Of a stretch of 64,000 nucleotides of DNA, positions 16,748-26,455 are shown piece by piece (positions within the stretch are counted from its first letter, which is position 1; each line of letters opens with the position of its first letter). This stretch comes from Candidatus Saccharimonadota bacterium (GTDB lineage: Bacteria > Patescibacteriota > Saccharimonadia > Saccharimonadales > Saccharimonadaceae). A program made the position numbers and the translations under genes. A model generated the notes under the pieces. That model was not told the DNA's origin and searched no databases. It saw nothing but the letters and a program-made list of their open reading frames with translations. The stretch lies in NCBI GenBank assembly GCA_017433855.1, contig JAFRGM010000003.1, positions 1 to 64,000 of the forward strand, written 5' to 3'.

Positions 16748-18526
16748 CTACAAAGAGAACAGACAGAGCACCACGATGTTCACCACCGCAATGCAAGCTA
16801 CTACGCGAATTCCCCACTTAAACCAAGTCGAGTAATCCACCTTCGCTAATGCTAAGCCACCCATAATAGCACCACAGGTTGGTGTAATCAAGTTTACCAA
16901 ACCATTTGCCGCTACAATTGTCATAGCTGCAACATCTGTACTATAACCAAGGGTAGATGCTACTGGAGCAATAATTGGCGTTGACAAAGTCGCAAGACCA
17001 GAGGATGATGGCACCAGTACTGACAGTACGATGTGTAGCAAGTAGTTAAGCGGCACAAATGCCATTTCCGGTACCGAAGCTAGCAAGTTTGCTGCATTGT
17101 AAACGATAAAGTTATCTAGGCTTGTCTGAGCCATCAATACGGAAGCACCGCGTGCTACTGCGATTACTAGCACTACACCAACCATATCGTCAGCACCATC
17201 TACAAACGCATCCACAAAACCGTGTTCGCCTTCACGATTCACAATCGCAATCAAAATTGACATCAATAGGAACCATAGCGCTGCTTCATAGAACCACCAG
17301 TTGCCAAGCGACGCACCAGTCAACCAACCAGTCCATGAGTCAAAGAAGGTTACACCAAATTCACCCCATGGGATAAACCCAACAATCATCACGATAAAGG
17401 TAATCGCGAAAATCACCAAGGTTGCAATTTGCTTCCCAGAGAGTTTTACTTCCTCATCGTTTGTTTCCATGTACTTACCGTACTTCTTTGTAGCGGCCGC
17501 TTGTTCACGTAAACTTAAGAATGTTGAACCCTTATCACGTTGCACTTTCTTTGCATATTTAATCGTAAAGAATGCTGAAATCGCCAAAGTAGTTAACCAC
17601 AAGACTACTGCAATCAAAATCACAGTTCCTTGGTTATATTCAATTCCAGCATCTTTCATCGCCGAAATCGCTACGCCAGTTGCAAATGGGTTAATCGTAG
17701 AGCCGAGCACACCAGAACCAGCACCTAGCAAAATCGTTGCGACACCAACCAATGGGTCCATGCCGGCTGCAAACATCGTTGCCGCAATCAGTACATAGAA
17801 GCCTACGCTTTCCTCCAAGAAACCATAAGTTGTACCAAAGATTGAAAATAGCAACATCAATAGCACAATCAAGATATATTCTTTACCGTGCAATTTCTTC
17901 ACCAGAAGCTTAATGCCAGTCTCAAGCGCCTTCGTCCTAGCCACTACCGCCAAGAAGCCACCAAGAATCATCACGAAGATACATACATCAATCGCATTCT
18001 CAAAGCCCAGTATCGGTGCGATCAAGACCTGCCAAAGCTCAGCCCCCACTACACCGGAGCCATCTACAATAGCACATCCATCTTCGCCGTAAACTTCTTC
18101 GCAAGCCTCCAAAGTCTCAAACACTTCGGCTTCCGCTTCGTCCGTGGCGTCAAGTTCATTCTCGGCAATCAGCGTTGGCTCACTTTGCTCGCGTGGTTCC
18201 GGTAAGTTTTCGCCATCAATCGTGTCGCCCACAACTGGTGTGAAAGTTTCACCCTCTGGCAAAGCCATCGGCGTTTCGCTACCTAAATCCTCTGGGGCTC
18301 CCATCGGTTCAAGCCCTTCCGGGCCGCCTTCTGGCGCTTCGCCTTCCCATTCACCAGGCCCAACTTCTACTGCAGCCGATTCTTCCTCATTAACAGCCGC
18401 CGTATATTGTGCCTTTGGTAGCACGTGCGACAAAATACCCAGCATAATGATTAAAATCATAATAATCGAATATGCTGACAGCATCGCACGCGTGCGTTTT
18501 TTGCTACGATTTTTCTTTCTAAACAT
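16748..18526 (-). CDS. YfcC-family transporter, probable arginine/ornithine antiporter
   Basis: 592 residues of the YfcC/DcuC-like family with about 12 transmembrane helices. Its place as last gene of arcC-arcB-arcA, with its start overlapping the arcA stop (TAATG), suggests it exchanges arginine for ornithine, as ArcD does; this is inference. Between the first helix (about 15-36) and the second (about 165) is an unusual ~120-residue hydrophilic segment, very rich in Glu, Pro and Gly with one Cys pair (ACEEVYGEDGC), predicted outside the membrane. Confidence 0.85.
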   Translation of the reverse strand: MFRKKNRSKKRTRAMLSAYSIIMILIIMLGILSHVLPKAQYTAAVNEEESAAVEVGPGEWEGEAPEGGPEGLEPMGAPEDLGSETPMALPEGETFTPVVGDTIDGENLPEPREQSEPTLIAENELDATDEAEAEVFETLEACEEVYGEDGCAIVDGSGVVGAELWQVLIAPILGFENAIDVCIFVMILGGFLAVVARTKALETGIKLLVKKLHGKEYILIVLLMLLFSIFGTTYGFLEESVGFYVLIAATMFAAGMDPLVGVATILLGAGSGVLGSTINPFATGVAISAMKDAGIEYNQGTVILIAVVLWLTTLAISAFFTIKYAKKVQRDKGSTFLSLREQAAATKKYGKYMETNDEEVKLSGKQIATLVIFAITFIVMIVGFIPWGEFGVTFFDSWTGWLTGASLGNWWFYEAALWFLLMSILIAIVNREGEHGFVDAFVDGADDMVGVVLVIAVARGASVLMAQTSLDNFIVYNAANLLASVPEMAFVPLNYLLHIVLSVLVPSSSGLATLSTPIIAPVASTLGYSTDVAAMTIVAANGLVNLITPTCGAIMGGLALAKVDYSTWFKWGIRVVACIAVVNIVVLCLFSL

Positions 18527-19755
18527 TACATATCCTCCCGAACTAGCGCCATCGTCATGCAGTGTGAGCCACCACGCCCACGCGAAAGTTCCGAACTCGG
18601 AATTTCGATTACTTTGACGCCATGTTTCTTCAGTGTTTCGTTTGTGACAAAGTTCCGATCATACGCCATCACTACGCCCGGACGAATGCAGAGTAAGTTT
18701 ACTCCATCACTCCATTGTTCGCGCTCGGCATCAATTCTTTTACCGTTGCCACATTTAATTAATTCGACTTTATTTAAGTGCAAATATTTCTCGAGCACCT
18801 TTTGCAAACTCTGGTGTATTTCCACAATTTCAATTTCACCGCCCCGTCCTTCAGTGATCTCATAAATTGTTGAAATATCCATAATTGCATCTTGCACAGC
18901 AAACTTATCAACATCTACCTGCGTCATCACGGTATACAGATGCATGAAACTTCTTTCATCTGGAATATCAATCGCAAGCACATATTTGAATTCATTGTTT
19001 TTGTCTTTAAAGAGTTTACGCGCAAAATTTGCAATCGCATCTGGCTCAGTCCTCTGCGAAATCCCAATTGCCACCACTTCACTTGAGAGCACTTGTATAT
19101 CGCCGCCCTCAATGCTGTATGGTTCGGTACGATCATAATAGAGTTTTGTGTCACTATAAAACGGATGATATCGGAACACGTATTCCATGAAGATTGATTC
19201 ACGCGTCCTTGTCACCGACCACATTTTATGTAGCGTTGCTCCATGCCCAATCGTCGCCATTGGATCGCGCTGGAAATAAATATTCGGGATCGGATCAATA
19301 ATCATCCTGCCGGTATCCCTTGTCGCATAGAAACCAGACACCGCGCCCAATTTCTTCAACTCGGATATATCAATTCCCGCGATGCATTTCTTCACCATAT
19401 CTTTAGTGTCTTTAATTCCATTTAAGAAATCAAAACAATGTTTTGCTACTTTTGGCGAAGTAACTCCAGCTTCAGCTATGAACTGGCGAATAAATTCCTT
19501 TCTTACCGCCGCACCACCATTTTCAAGTGCTTCAGCTACGAGATCCACCAAATACACAACTTCTACGCCTTCTGCCCTTAGCGCATTCGCATACGCATCA
19601 TGTTCTTCCTGTGCAATTTTCAGATATGGAATATCATCAAACAATAGTCTTTCAAGCGTGTTCGGAGTCAAGTTCAAAAACTCATCACCCGGACGATGCA
19701 TCAAGACTTTTTTGAGCCTTCCTATCTCATTAAAATTGCTAATTGTGTTTTTCAT
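18526..19755 (-). CDS. arcA: Arginine deiminase
   Basis: 409 residues; converts arginine to citrulline and ammonia. The start block FNEIGRLKKVLMHRPGDE and the C-terminal catalytic loop GRGGSHCMTM with Cys399 are diagnostic, with further conserved segments IEGGDIQVLSSEVVAIG and HLYTVMTQVD. First step of ATP generation from arginine. Second-last gene of the arc operon. Confidence 0.97.
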   Translation of the reverse strand: MKNTISNFNEIGRLKKVLMHRPGDEFLNLTPNTLERLLFDDIPYLKIAQEEHDAYANALRAEGVEVVYLVDLVAEALENGGAAVRKEFIRQFIAEAGVTSPKVAKHCFDFLNGIKDTKDMVKKCIAGIDISELKKLGAVSGFYATRDTGRMIIDPIPNIYFQRDPMATIGHGATLHKMWSVTRTRESIFMEYVFRYHPFYSDTKLYYDRTEPYSIEGGDIQVLSSEVVAIGISQRTEPDAIANFARKLFKDKNNEFKYVLAIDIPDERSFMHLYTVMTQVDVDKFAVQDAIMDISTIYEITEGRGGEIEIVEIHQSLQKVLEKYLHLNKVELIKCGNGKRIDAEREQWSDGVNLLCIRPGVVMAYDRNFVTNETLKKHGVKVIEIPSSELSRGRGGSHCMTMALVREDM

Positions 19756-19788
19756 TTTCTCATTTCTTTATTATTTAGCTAGAAACAC

Positions 19789-20793
19789 CTAATTATCTTT
19801 TAACGTTAAATACATCACTGCTTTAATAGTGTGCATTCTATTCTCCGCCTCGTCAAACACCACGGAGCGTTCCGACTCAAACACTTCGTTTGTTACTTCC
19901 ATTTCAGTTAATCCATATTTCTCATTTACATCTCTCGCCACCGAAGTATTCAAATCATGAAACGACGGCAAACAATGCAAGAAAATCGCACCGGGTTTCG
20001 CCATCTCCATCATCCGCATATTCACCTGGTATGGCTGCAATTGCTGAATTCTCTCTCCCCACTTCTCCTTATCCTCACCGAGTGATAGCCATACATCGGT
20101 ATAAATAGCATCTGCACCACTTAGCACATTGATATCATCAGAAATCGTAATGGTTGCGCCATTCTTCTCCGCAATTGGCTGACAGGCCGCTACTACTTCC
20201 TCATGAGGCCTTAAAGCTGCTGGCCCACACGCAATATAATTTACACCCATCTTTGCACTCATCGCCATTAAAGAATTCGATACGTTATTATGCGTATCAC
20301 CCACAAATGCCAAGGTCTTACCTTTGAGTGTCCCCAACTTTTCTTCAATCGTCATAAAATCAGCCAACGCCTGCGTTGGATGGCAAGAATCTGTTAATCC
20401 ATTCCACACCGGCACATCAGCGTATCGCGCCAAATCATCTACCGTTTCCTGCTTAAAACCTCTAAACTCAATCCCATCATAAAACCTTGCCAATACTCTC
20501 GCTGTATCCGCGATAGATTCTTTATGCCCCATTTGCGACCCCGTCGGATCAAGATAAGTAACATTCATACCTAAATCATACCCAGCTACCTCAAACGCGC
20601 ATCGCGTCCTAGTTGAAGTCTTTTCAAACACAATTACGATATTTTTATTTGGAAAATATTTATGGTTTTGACCTTTTTGTTTCATTTCTTTGAACGCTTT
20701 TGCTACGTCCAACATATAGCGAAGCTCTGCTTCACTAAAATCTAATATTCTTAAGAAATCTCGTCCTTTTAAGTCCATGTTGCTCCCATCCAT
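19789..20793 (-). CDS. arcB: Ornithine carbamoyltransferase (catabolic)
   Basis: 334 residues; phosphorolyses citrulline to ornithine and carbamoyl phosphate. The carbamoyl-phosphate loop STRTRCAFE (about 60-68), DSCHPTQALAD, and the ornithine loop HCLPSFHD are present. A -10 at 20803-20808 gives only about 3 nt of leader to the ATG at 20793. The internal ATG at 20778 (MDLKG) has GGGAG upstream and is the alternative start. Confidence 0.95.
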   Translation of the reverse strand: MDGSNMDLKGRDFLRILDFSEAELRYMLDVAKAFKEMKQKGQNHKYFPNKNIVIVFEKTSTRTRCAFEVAGYDLGMNVTYLDPTGSQMGHKESIADTARVLARFYDGIEFRGFKQETVDDLARYADVPVWNGLTDSCHPTQALADFMTIEEKLGTLKGKTLAFVGDTHNNVSNSLMAMSAKMGVNYIACGPAALRPHEEVVAACQPIAEKNGATITISDDINVLSGADAIYTDVWLSLGEDKEKWGERIQQLQPYQVNMRMMEMAKPGAIFLHCLPSFHDLNTSVARDVNEKYGLTEMEVTNEVFESERSVVFDEAENRMHTIKAVMYLTLKDN

Positions 20794-20830
20794 ATACTAT
20801 ATATTATAGCATAAGTATTATATTTTATGT

Positions 20831-21769
20831 TTATTTTATGATTATCGTGCCTGCCTTTCCGTCCAAAGCATCCTTCAAGTTATCAATATCCGTTATAATA
20901 CCAATCCCACCACGCCGAGCAAATTCACTCGCCGCCTCCACCTTTGGTAACATCGAACCTGCCTTAAAATAACCATACTTTTTATAGTTATCAATCTCTT
21001 TTGCTTTAACAGTTTCGAGCTTTTCTTGCGTCGGCAACCCATAATTAATAAACACATTCGGCACCGCAGTTACACTCACAAAAACATCCGCCTTCGTGAG
21101 CTCCGCCAATTTTTCCGCTGCAAAGTCTTTGTCAATTACCGCATCTATACCTTTTAATCGCTTCAAGACTTTGGTTCTATACACTGGAATCCCGCCTCCG
21201 CCAGCCGCAATCACAATAATACCATCCTCTACCATTTCAATGATAGAATTTTTTTCCACGATATCAACTGGCTTCGGACTCGGCACTACTCTGCGCCACC
21301 CACGCCCGGCATCTTCTTTTACCGTCCAATTTCTCTCCTTGGCAATTTTCTTCGCCTCAGCTTCAGTATAGAATTGACCAATCGGTTTAGATGGGTTCTT
21401 GAACGCTGGATCCTCTTTGTCTACTACCACCTGCGAAACCACCGTAACAACTTTTGCATTTTTACCCCTTGCTATGAATGCATTATTTATCGCTTGCGAC
21501 AGCCAATACCCAATTTGACCCTGACTCATCGCTACCGCCGTTTCCAACGGCATCGCCGGTGCTTTCTCCGTAGCCGCATTCTCCTCATGTATCAAAATGT
21601 TTCCCACTTGTGGCCCATTACCGTGCGCTAAAATTACTTCATATTTCTGTGCCAACTCTGCCACAATCTCGCCCACAGACTCCGCCACTTTTTTCTGAGC
21701 TTCTGCAGTAGATTCCCCATTTTTTTGTAACGCGTTACCGCCTAGCGCCAAGACAATTCTTTTTTTCAT
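20831..21769 (-). CDS. arcC: Carbamate kinase
   Basis: 312 residues; transfers phosphate from carbamoyl phosphate to ADP, the ATP-yielding step of the pathway. Conserved GGNALQ at the N-terminus, AAGGGGIPVY and DKDFAAEKLA near the C-terminal half. The -10 at 21776-21781 is exactly 6 nt before ATG (leaderless). Confidence 0.96.
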   Translation of the reverse strand: MKKRIVLALGGNALQKNGESTAEAQKKVAESVGEIVAELAQKYEVILAHGNGPQVGNILIHEENAATEKAPAMPLETAVAMSQGQIGYWLSQAINNAFIARGKNAKVVTVVSQVVVDKEDPAFKNPSKPIGQFYTEAEAKKIAKERNWTVKEDAGRGWRRVVPSPKPVDIVEKNSIIEMVEDGIIVIAAGGGGIPVYRTKVLKRLKGIDAVIDKDFAAEKLAELTKADVFVSVTAVPNVFINYGLPTQEKLETVKAKEIDNYKKYGYFKAGSMLPKVEAASEFARRGGIGIITDIDNLKDALDGKAGTIIIK

Positions 21770-21775
21770 GCTTTT

Positions 21776-21781
21776 ATTATA
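21776..21781 (-). promoter_or_regulatory. Extended -10 of arcC / arc operon
   Basis: TGCTATAAT on the minus strand, 6 nt before the arcC ATG. Confidence 0.65.
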
Positions 21782-21799
21782 GCACGAAAAACACTAGCG

Positions 21800-22963
21800 T
21801 TATAATAACTTTTTTAGCTGCGCCTTATATGCTTCTACCCCCGGCTGATCAAACGGATTCACCCCAAACAGTTTTGCACTCATCGCGCACGCCATCTCAA
21901 AGAAATAAATTAATTCACCAAATCCTTTTTCATCAAATGATGAAACCTTAACATTAAGCACCGGTATTCCACCAGCAGCATGTGCAACTTTAACCGCCTT
22001 TACCACTTTTTCGTTCATTTCATCAGTTGGAAAGTCAATAATTGTTTCCCATAGATTTCGTCTGCCGTCTTGCATAAATTGTCCTAGCGAGTGCAAATCT
22101 GTCGAGTATACCACACTAGCCGGCCATACCCCTTGCTTATTTTTACCTTCACTCTCCCCGAACAACTGTTTTAACCATTCGTTAAAATACGTTGTGCTTG
22201 GCTCAAAACTTGCAAACACCTCAGTATCGTAACCTTTTTGACCCAAAAGATACCGCATCCAGGCGTACTTCACGACAGGATTTTCATTCATCACCCCGGC
22301 ATTCACGGCTAAATTTTCATCACTAAATGCAGCCGCCATCTCTGCCGCTCCCGCCAGTAATGTGTCCACGTCCACACCCGCCACACACAGCGGCAATAGT
22401 CCTACCGCCGATAGCACCGAGTATCTTCCACCAATATCATCTGGTACCACAAATCTTGTATAGCCCGCACTCACCGCCTCATCATGCAATGTTCCAGTCT
22501 TCGCATCTGTCGTTGCGTAGATTCTTTGCGCCGCTTCATCCGCACCGTATTTTTCAATGAGTTTCTGTTTGAATACCGCAAAAGCTCTTGCAGGCTCCAA
22601 TGTCGTACCAGATTTCGATATCACATTAACTGTAAAATCTCTATCTCCCACTTGCCGCAAAGCCTTATTTAGCTCCCTTTCACTCAGGCAGTTCCCAGCA
22701 TATACAATTTCTACATCGCTCTTATTGCCCAAAGCCTCAATAATTGCTCGGTGCCCCAAATACGATCCGCCAATTCCAATACACACCATCACCTCTGATT
22801 TTTCGGCAATTTCTTCGGCGCTTGCTTTAATTCTATTAAGCTCCTCCATATTAACCGCACGCGGCAAATCTATCCACCCACCCATAGGATCATTCCTTAG
22901 ATTTCGAATAATCTCCACCGTTCTTTTTATGTCTACTTCTGGGCTAAAATTTACTTCAACCAT
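21800..22963 (-). CDS. pgi: Glucose-6-phosphate isomerase, short form
   Basis: 387 residues, shorter than the usual 450-550 aa. Two SIS subdomains are clear: GIGGSYLGHRAIIEALG, SKSGTTLEPARAF, GGRYSVLSAVG, and HSLGQFMQDGRRNLWETII. It converts glucose-6-P to fructose-6-P. GGAGGT precedes ATG and the -10 lies at 22983-22988, giving a short leader. It is upstream of arcC on the same strand and may read through into the arc genes. Confidence 0.95.
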   Translation of the reverse strand: MVEVNFSPEVDIKRTVEIIRNLRNDPMGGWIDLPRAVNMEELNRIKASAEEIAEKSEVMVCIGIGGSYLGHRAIIEALGNKSDVEIVYAGNCLSERELNKALRQVGDRDFTVNVISKSGTTLEPARAFAVFKQKLIEKYGADEAAQRIYATTDAKTGTLHDEAVSAGYTRFVVPDDIGGRYSVLSAVGLLPLCVAGVDVDTLLAGAAEMAAAFSDENLAVNAGVMNENPVVKYAWMRYLLGQKGYDTEVFASFEPSTTYFNEWLKQLFGESEGKNKQGVWPASVVYSTDLHSLGQFMQDGRRNLWETIIDFPTDEMNEKVVKAVKVAHAAGGIPVLNVKVSSFDEKGFGELIYFFEMACAMSAKLFGVNPFDQPGVEAYKAQLKKLL

Positions 22964-22982
22964 GCTACCTCCATTTGCCTCT

Positions 22983-22988
22983 ATTATA
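22983..22988 (-). promoter_or_regulatory. -10 box of pgi
   Basis: GGTATAAT on the minus strand, with a 13-nt leader and a GGAGGT Shine-Dalgarno. Confidence 0.55.
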
Positions 22989-23000
22989 CCAAAAATGTGC

Positions 23001-23006
23001 TATAAT
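23001..23006 (+). promoter_or_regulatory. Extended -10 of tRNA-Leu
   Basis: TGCTATAAT 11 nt before the tRNA 5' end. Confidence 0.6.
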
Positions 23007-23017
23007 ATACAGTATAG

Positions 23018-23104
23018 GCCCGAGTGGCGGAATTGGCAGACGCGCTAGCTTCAGGTGCTAGTGTCAGCAATGACGTGCAGGTTCAACCCCTGTCTCGGGC
23101 ACCA
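23018..23104 (+). tRNA. tRNA-Leu (anticodon CAG)
   Basis: Class II tRNA, 87 nt including encoded CCA. Acceptor GCCCGAG pairs with CTCGGGC. The anticodon stem CTAGC/GCTAG encloses loop TTCAGGT (anticodon CAG, reads CUG). A long variable arm (GTGTCAGCAATGACGT) and a TTCAACC T-loop are visible. Confidence 0.95.
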
Positions 23105-23126
23105 ATCCCTTTAGTGGGATTTTTTG
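23104..23126 (+). terminator. Terminator of tRNA-Leu
   Basis: AATCCC / GGGATT stem with 6-nt loop and a T-run. It begins on the last A of the tRNA CCA and overlaps the stop codon of the convergent gene. Confidence 0.8.
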
Positions 23127-24025
23127 TTTAGTGTCGTAATTTTATCAAACCGAATTGCTTCTGCTGCTACTCTTAAAGCCTTTTCAGAGCCATAGTGAGT
23201 TTGGTTTCCCGGAGCATCACAAAGCATATGCTGTGCATACGGAAAGCTCACCACCCGATCAATCTTAGCGTCGAACTTACCTATAGACGTTCCCGCCTTT
23301 GCTATTACTACATCGGTCATTGGCACCTCTAGCGCCTCCGCCATCTCTTCTGGCATAAAAGTCAACGAAAACAAGTCCCCGTCCGCTTCCCCAGCCAACC
23401 TACCATACGCAATTGAAGTATTGCCTTCTATCCAAAGCCTCTGGTTCAGCGGCTTCATCTTCGCCTTTCTTAGACTCGCCTCACACTCAACATATTTCTT
23501 TCGGTCAGACGTGTACATCTCACCTATAAACTCACCCTCACAGGTAGTCGTCATTACCGCTCTATTTACATCCGGAGACTTCAAACCGTGTTTCTCATCA
23601 TAAGAAATCGTGTCACTAATATAATCCATCATTACCCAGCTAAGTAATCCGGTCTTCGTGTTCTCAGCCACCAAATAGTATTCTGCTCTCGCTCCCCAAA
23701 ACACACTTGTATGTATCCGGAACATCGATACAATACCATAATATTTCTCTTTATCTGCCTCAAAAATCCCGGTACGAGCTGGCATAAAACCCTCCGGCAT
23801 ATATTTCTCAATCTGTTTTGGGTCCAAAATCTCAAAAAACATAAAAGTACAATACGGCTCCACCACAAACGGCATTTTATTTGCCTTCTTGGTGGCACTT
23901 TTTATAATTTTCCGTTGCAACCATACTGGCATTTTAGCTAGCTGAGTCTGTAAATAATGTGTCTTCCCCACCGCCATCGGGTCAACCAAGCGCTCTACCC
24001 CTTTTGCATACTGATTCACATTCAT
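23111..24025 (-). CDS. Conserved protein of unknown function, possibly acetoacetate-decarboxylase-like fold
   Basis: About 304 residues. The central part (YCTFMFFEILDPKQIEKYMP, then FSLTFMPEEMAEALEVPMTDVVIAKAG) has the rhythm of the ADC/DUF2071 beta-barrel superfamily, but no catalytic lysine motif can be assigned, so function is open. It looks soluble, with no signal peptide. The start was placed at 24025 (MNVNQY) because a very strong AAGGAGGTGA lies 5 nt upstream; the longer frame from 24061 would overlap pepN. It is the last gene of ftsH-pepN-this gene. Confidence 0.75.
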   Translation of the reverse strand: MNVNQYAKGVERLVDPMAVGKTHYLQTQLAKMPVWLQRKIIKSATKKANKMPFVVEPYCTFMFFEILDPKQIEKYMPEGFMPARTGIFEADKEKYYGIVSMFRIHTSVFWGARAEYYLVAENTKTGLLSWVMMDYISDTISYDEKHGLKSPDVNRAVMTTTCEGEFIGEMYTSDRKKYVECEASLRKAKMKPLNQRLWIEGNTSIAYGRLAGEADGDLFSLTFMPEEMAEALEVPMTDVVIAKAGTSIGKFDAKIDRVVSFPYAQHMLCDAPGNQTHYGSEKALRVAAEAIRFDKITTLNKKSH

Positions 24026-24045
24026 CTTGCTCACCTCCTTATCGT

Positions 24046-26430
24046 TTATAACGCATTCCATACCGCCGTTTGATCTGCAGCAATCAATTTTAATCTTGCT
24101 TCAATTTCTCGCTTACCTACTTCAATTGCTCTATTCAGCGCTAAATTGTCTTTCATTGGCTCAAAGAAATCGCACCACGCCCTATATTCAGCTCCATTTC
24201 TGACCGAAGTCGCCGTATAGCGCGGATAATTATCCAACGATTTATCCCCGGCTAAGTTTTTTACATACTCCCAATTATGAGTTAGCCATTCAAACACTTC
24301 CGCTTTTACTGCCGGGTTGCGATAAAGATAAATAAATAGATGGAATTGGTCTTGCGGTTTCACAATTTCCGGCTGCTCCAACAAACTCTTTACTTGGCTC
24401 AAAGCCTCATCGTCCTGCACTAACGTCATCGCAAATAAAAGGTCAAATTTAATTTCTGGGTCTGCAGTTTTCTTATACAACTCAACATATTCATTAATTT
24501 TTGTCGGTTCCAAAAACAACTTCGCATCAAGCACACAGCTTCTTATTTCTGCTGGTATTTTGGCTAAATCTTTATCATATCCTGCAGCCAGCTTGCGCAT
24601 ATTTTCCTGCATAGTCACGTCATCCGTAGATGCATAAAAATCTAGAGCCAACAATATCAGTCGCAATCTAATTATTGTGTCATCCTCATCTTTCTCAGTC
24701 CAAAGCCCCACCTCTGCAATTTTCTCCGCCAACAATTGTTTTATAAACCTCTTAAACTTCCGTTCCTCTTCCGATCCATGTTCGAAAAATATCTTAAGCC
24801 CCGACACAATCGACGCCAAGATTCCCCAAACCGCCGCGCTGGATTCTTTTTCAAATTTTTGTACCAATGGAATCAACGATGCACTTTGCACTAAATCAGT
24901 TTTCGCTAGCAGGTCACGATCAATCAAAAGCCTCAATTTTTCTTCAAGCCCCAGCTCATCAAAACGCTCCAACCTCTCCGCAAATTCTGCATCCGTCAGG
25001 TTTAACACATAGTGGCCACTCATGTCTTCGCGTATTTCTCGTAATGGCCAGCTTTCATCGCGCATCTCACCATCTAGCAAAAATCTCTTCTGCGAAAACT
25101 TCACAAAATCATCATCGCCAGTTATCACCGGGTATCCAGGCTTATCAATAAATGCGTGCATCATCTCACCAACATTAAACGTAGCGTACGGCATGAGTGC
25201 CGCCCACAAATCATCACCTACTGTATTACCATATTGAAACTTCTCGAAATAATCTTTTAACCCCCGACAAAACTCATTCCACCCCATTAGACGAATAATC
25301 ATCAACATCAACCTAGCACCTTTTGCATACACGATTGCCGGATCAAATAATGTTGCAATTTCTTCTGGATTTTCCACATCCTGATGTACCGACTGCACCC
25401 CCTCATAACAATCACGTTTTAAGGCAGCTAGCGCATCACCACAGAAAAAGTTTTCAAAAATCTTAAACTCCGTATAAGCATTGTCCACTGCATAATATTC
25501 CATTATGCTTGCAAAAGACTCATTAAGCCACAAATCATCCCACCATTTCATTGTCACATGGTCACCATACCACTGATGCGATAATTCGTGCGCAACTGTT
25601 AACGCTACACTTTTTTTCGTATCCAGTGTCGCATTTTTCCCAGCCAAAAGCATCGACTCGCGATAGGTCACTAATCCCCAATTTTCCATTGCCCCCGCTT
25701 CAAAATCCGGCAGCGCCACTTGTTCCAATTTGTCCAGTGGATATTTTACACCAAAATTATCATCATAAAACTCTAAACTTCGGGCCGCTACCTCGTTTGC
25801 AAAATCTACCGTCTCAATATCTTGATTTAACGCTGCGTAAGTAGTAATCTCCACACCATGCGTATTTCTAATGGTCTTACCATGGAACTTACCAATCACA
25901 AACGCCAATAAATAAGTTGACATTTTTGGCGTCGGCTCAAAAACAAACGTCCCATTTTCCGCCTTAATTTTCTTCGTATTGGCTAACACCAAATCATCCG
26001 CCCCAGTCTCAATTGTAAGTTCAAATGCTGCCTTTGCCTCAGGCTCATCAATGCATGGAAACGCCTCCCTCGCATAATGACTCTCAAATTGAGTTGCCAC
26101 AATAGTTTCCGTCTTACCATCATACTCATAAGTAGATAGATATGCCCCCTGCATATTCTCATTTAGGTTACCGTGATATTCAATCTCAACCACGCGCCCC
26201 CCATCCATCACATCAAAAACCGTTAAAACATCCCCCTCATGTTCAAACTTTGCATTAACACCATCAACTCTTACTGCATCAATTTCCAGATTCACTGCAT
26301 GGAACTTAATTTTATCAGCTAGCGCCTCTCCATCTACCCTTACGCTTCCACCAATCGTCTTAGCATTTTTATCAATTTTAAGATTAAGTTGATATTTTTC
26401 TGGCACAAAATATTCTAGCAATCGTTCCAT
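24046..26430 (-). CDS. pepN: M1-family zinc aminopeptidase
   Basis: 794 residues; removes N-terminal amino acids from peptides. Substrate motif GAMENWG near residue 245, and zinc motif HELSHQWYGD near 280 with the distal Glu in NESFASIMEYYA. The C-terminal half is the ERAP1-like helical domain. There is no signal peptide, so it is cytoplasmic. It probably supplies amino acids, including arginine, from scavenged peptides; that link is inference. Confidence 0.95.
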   Translation of the reverse strand: MERLLEYFVPEKYQLNLKIDKNAKTIGGSVRVDGEALADKIKFHAVNLEIDAVRVDGVNAKFEHEGDVLTVFDVMDGGRVVEIEYHGNLNENMQGAYLSTYEYDGKTETIVATQFESHYAREAFPCIDEPEAKAAFELTIETGADDLVLANTKKIKAENGTFVFEPTPKMSTYLLAFVIGKFHGKTIRNTHGVEITTYAALNQDIETVDFANEVAARSLEFYDDNFGVKYPLDKLEQVALPDFEAGAMENWGLVTYRESMLLAGKNATLDTKKSVALTVAHELSHQWYGDHVTMKWWDDLWLNESFASIMEYYAVDNAYTEFKIFENFFCGDALAALKRDCYEGVQSVHQDVENPEEIATLFDPAIVYAKGARLMLMIIRLMGWNEFCRGLKDYFEKFQYGNTVGDDLWAALMPYATFNVGEMMHAFIDKPGYPVITGDDDFVKFSQKRFLLDGEMRDESWPLREIREDMSGHYVLNLTDAEFAERLERFDELGLEEKLRLLIDRDLLAKTDLVQSASLIPLVQKFEKESSAAVWGILASIVSGLKIFFEHGSEEERKFKRFIKQLLAEKIAEVGLWTEKDEDDTIIRLRLILLALDFYASTDDVTMQENMRKLAAGYDKDLAKIPAEIRSCVLDAKLFLEPTKINEYVELYKKTADPEIKFDLLFAMTLVQDDEALSQVKSLLEQPEIVKPQDQFHLFIYLYRNPAVKAEVFEWLTHNWEYVKNLAGDKSLDNYPRYTATSVRNGAEYRAWCDFFEPMKDNLALNRAIEVGKREIEARLKLIAADQTAVWNAL

Positions 26431-26455
26431 TTTATTCCTTTCAATTGATGTAAAA

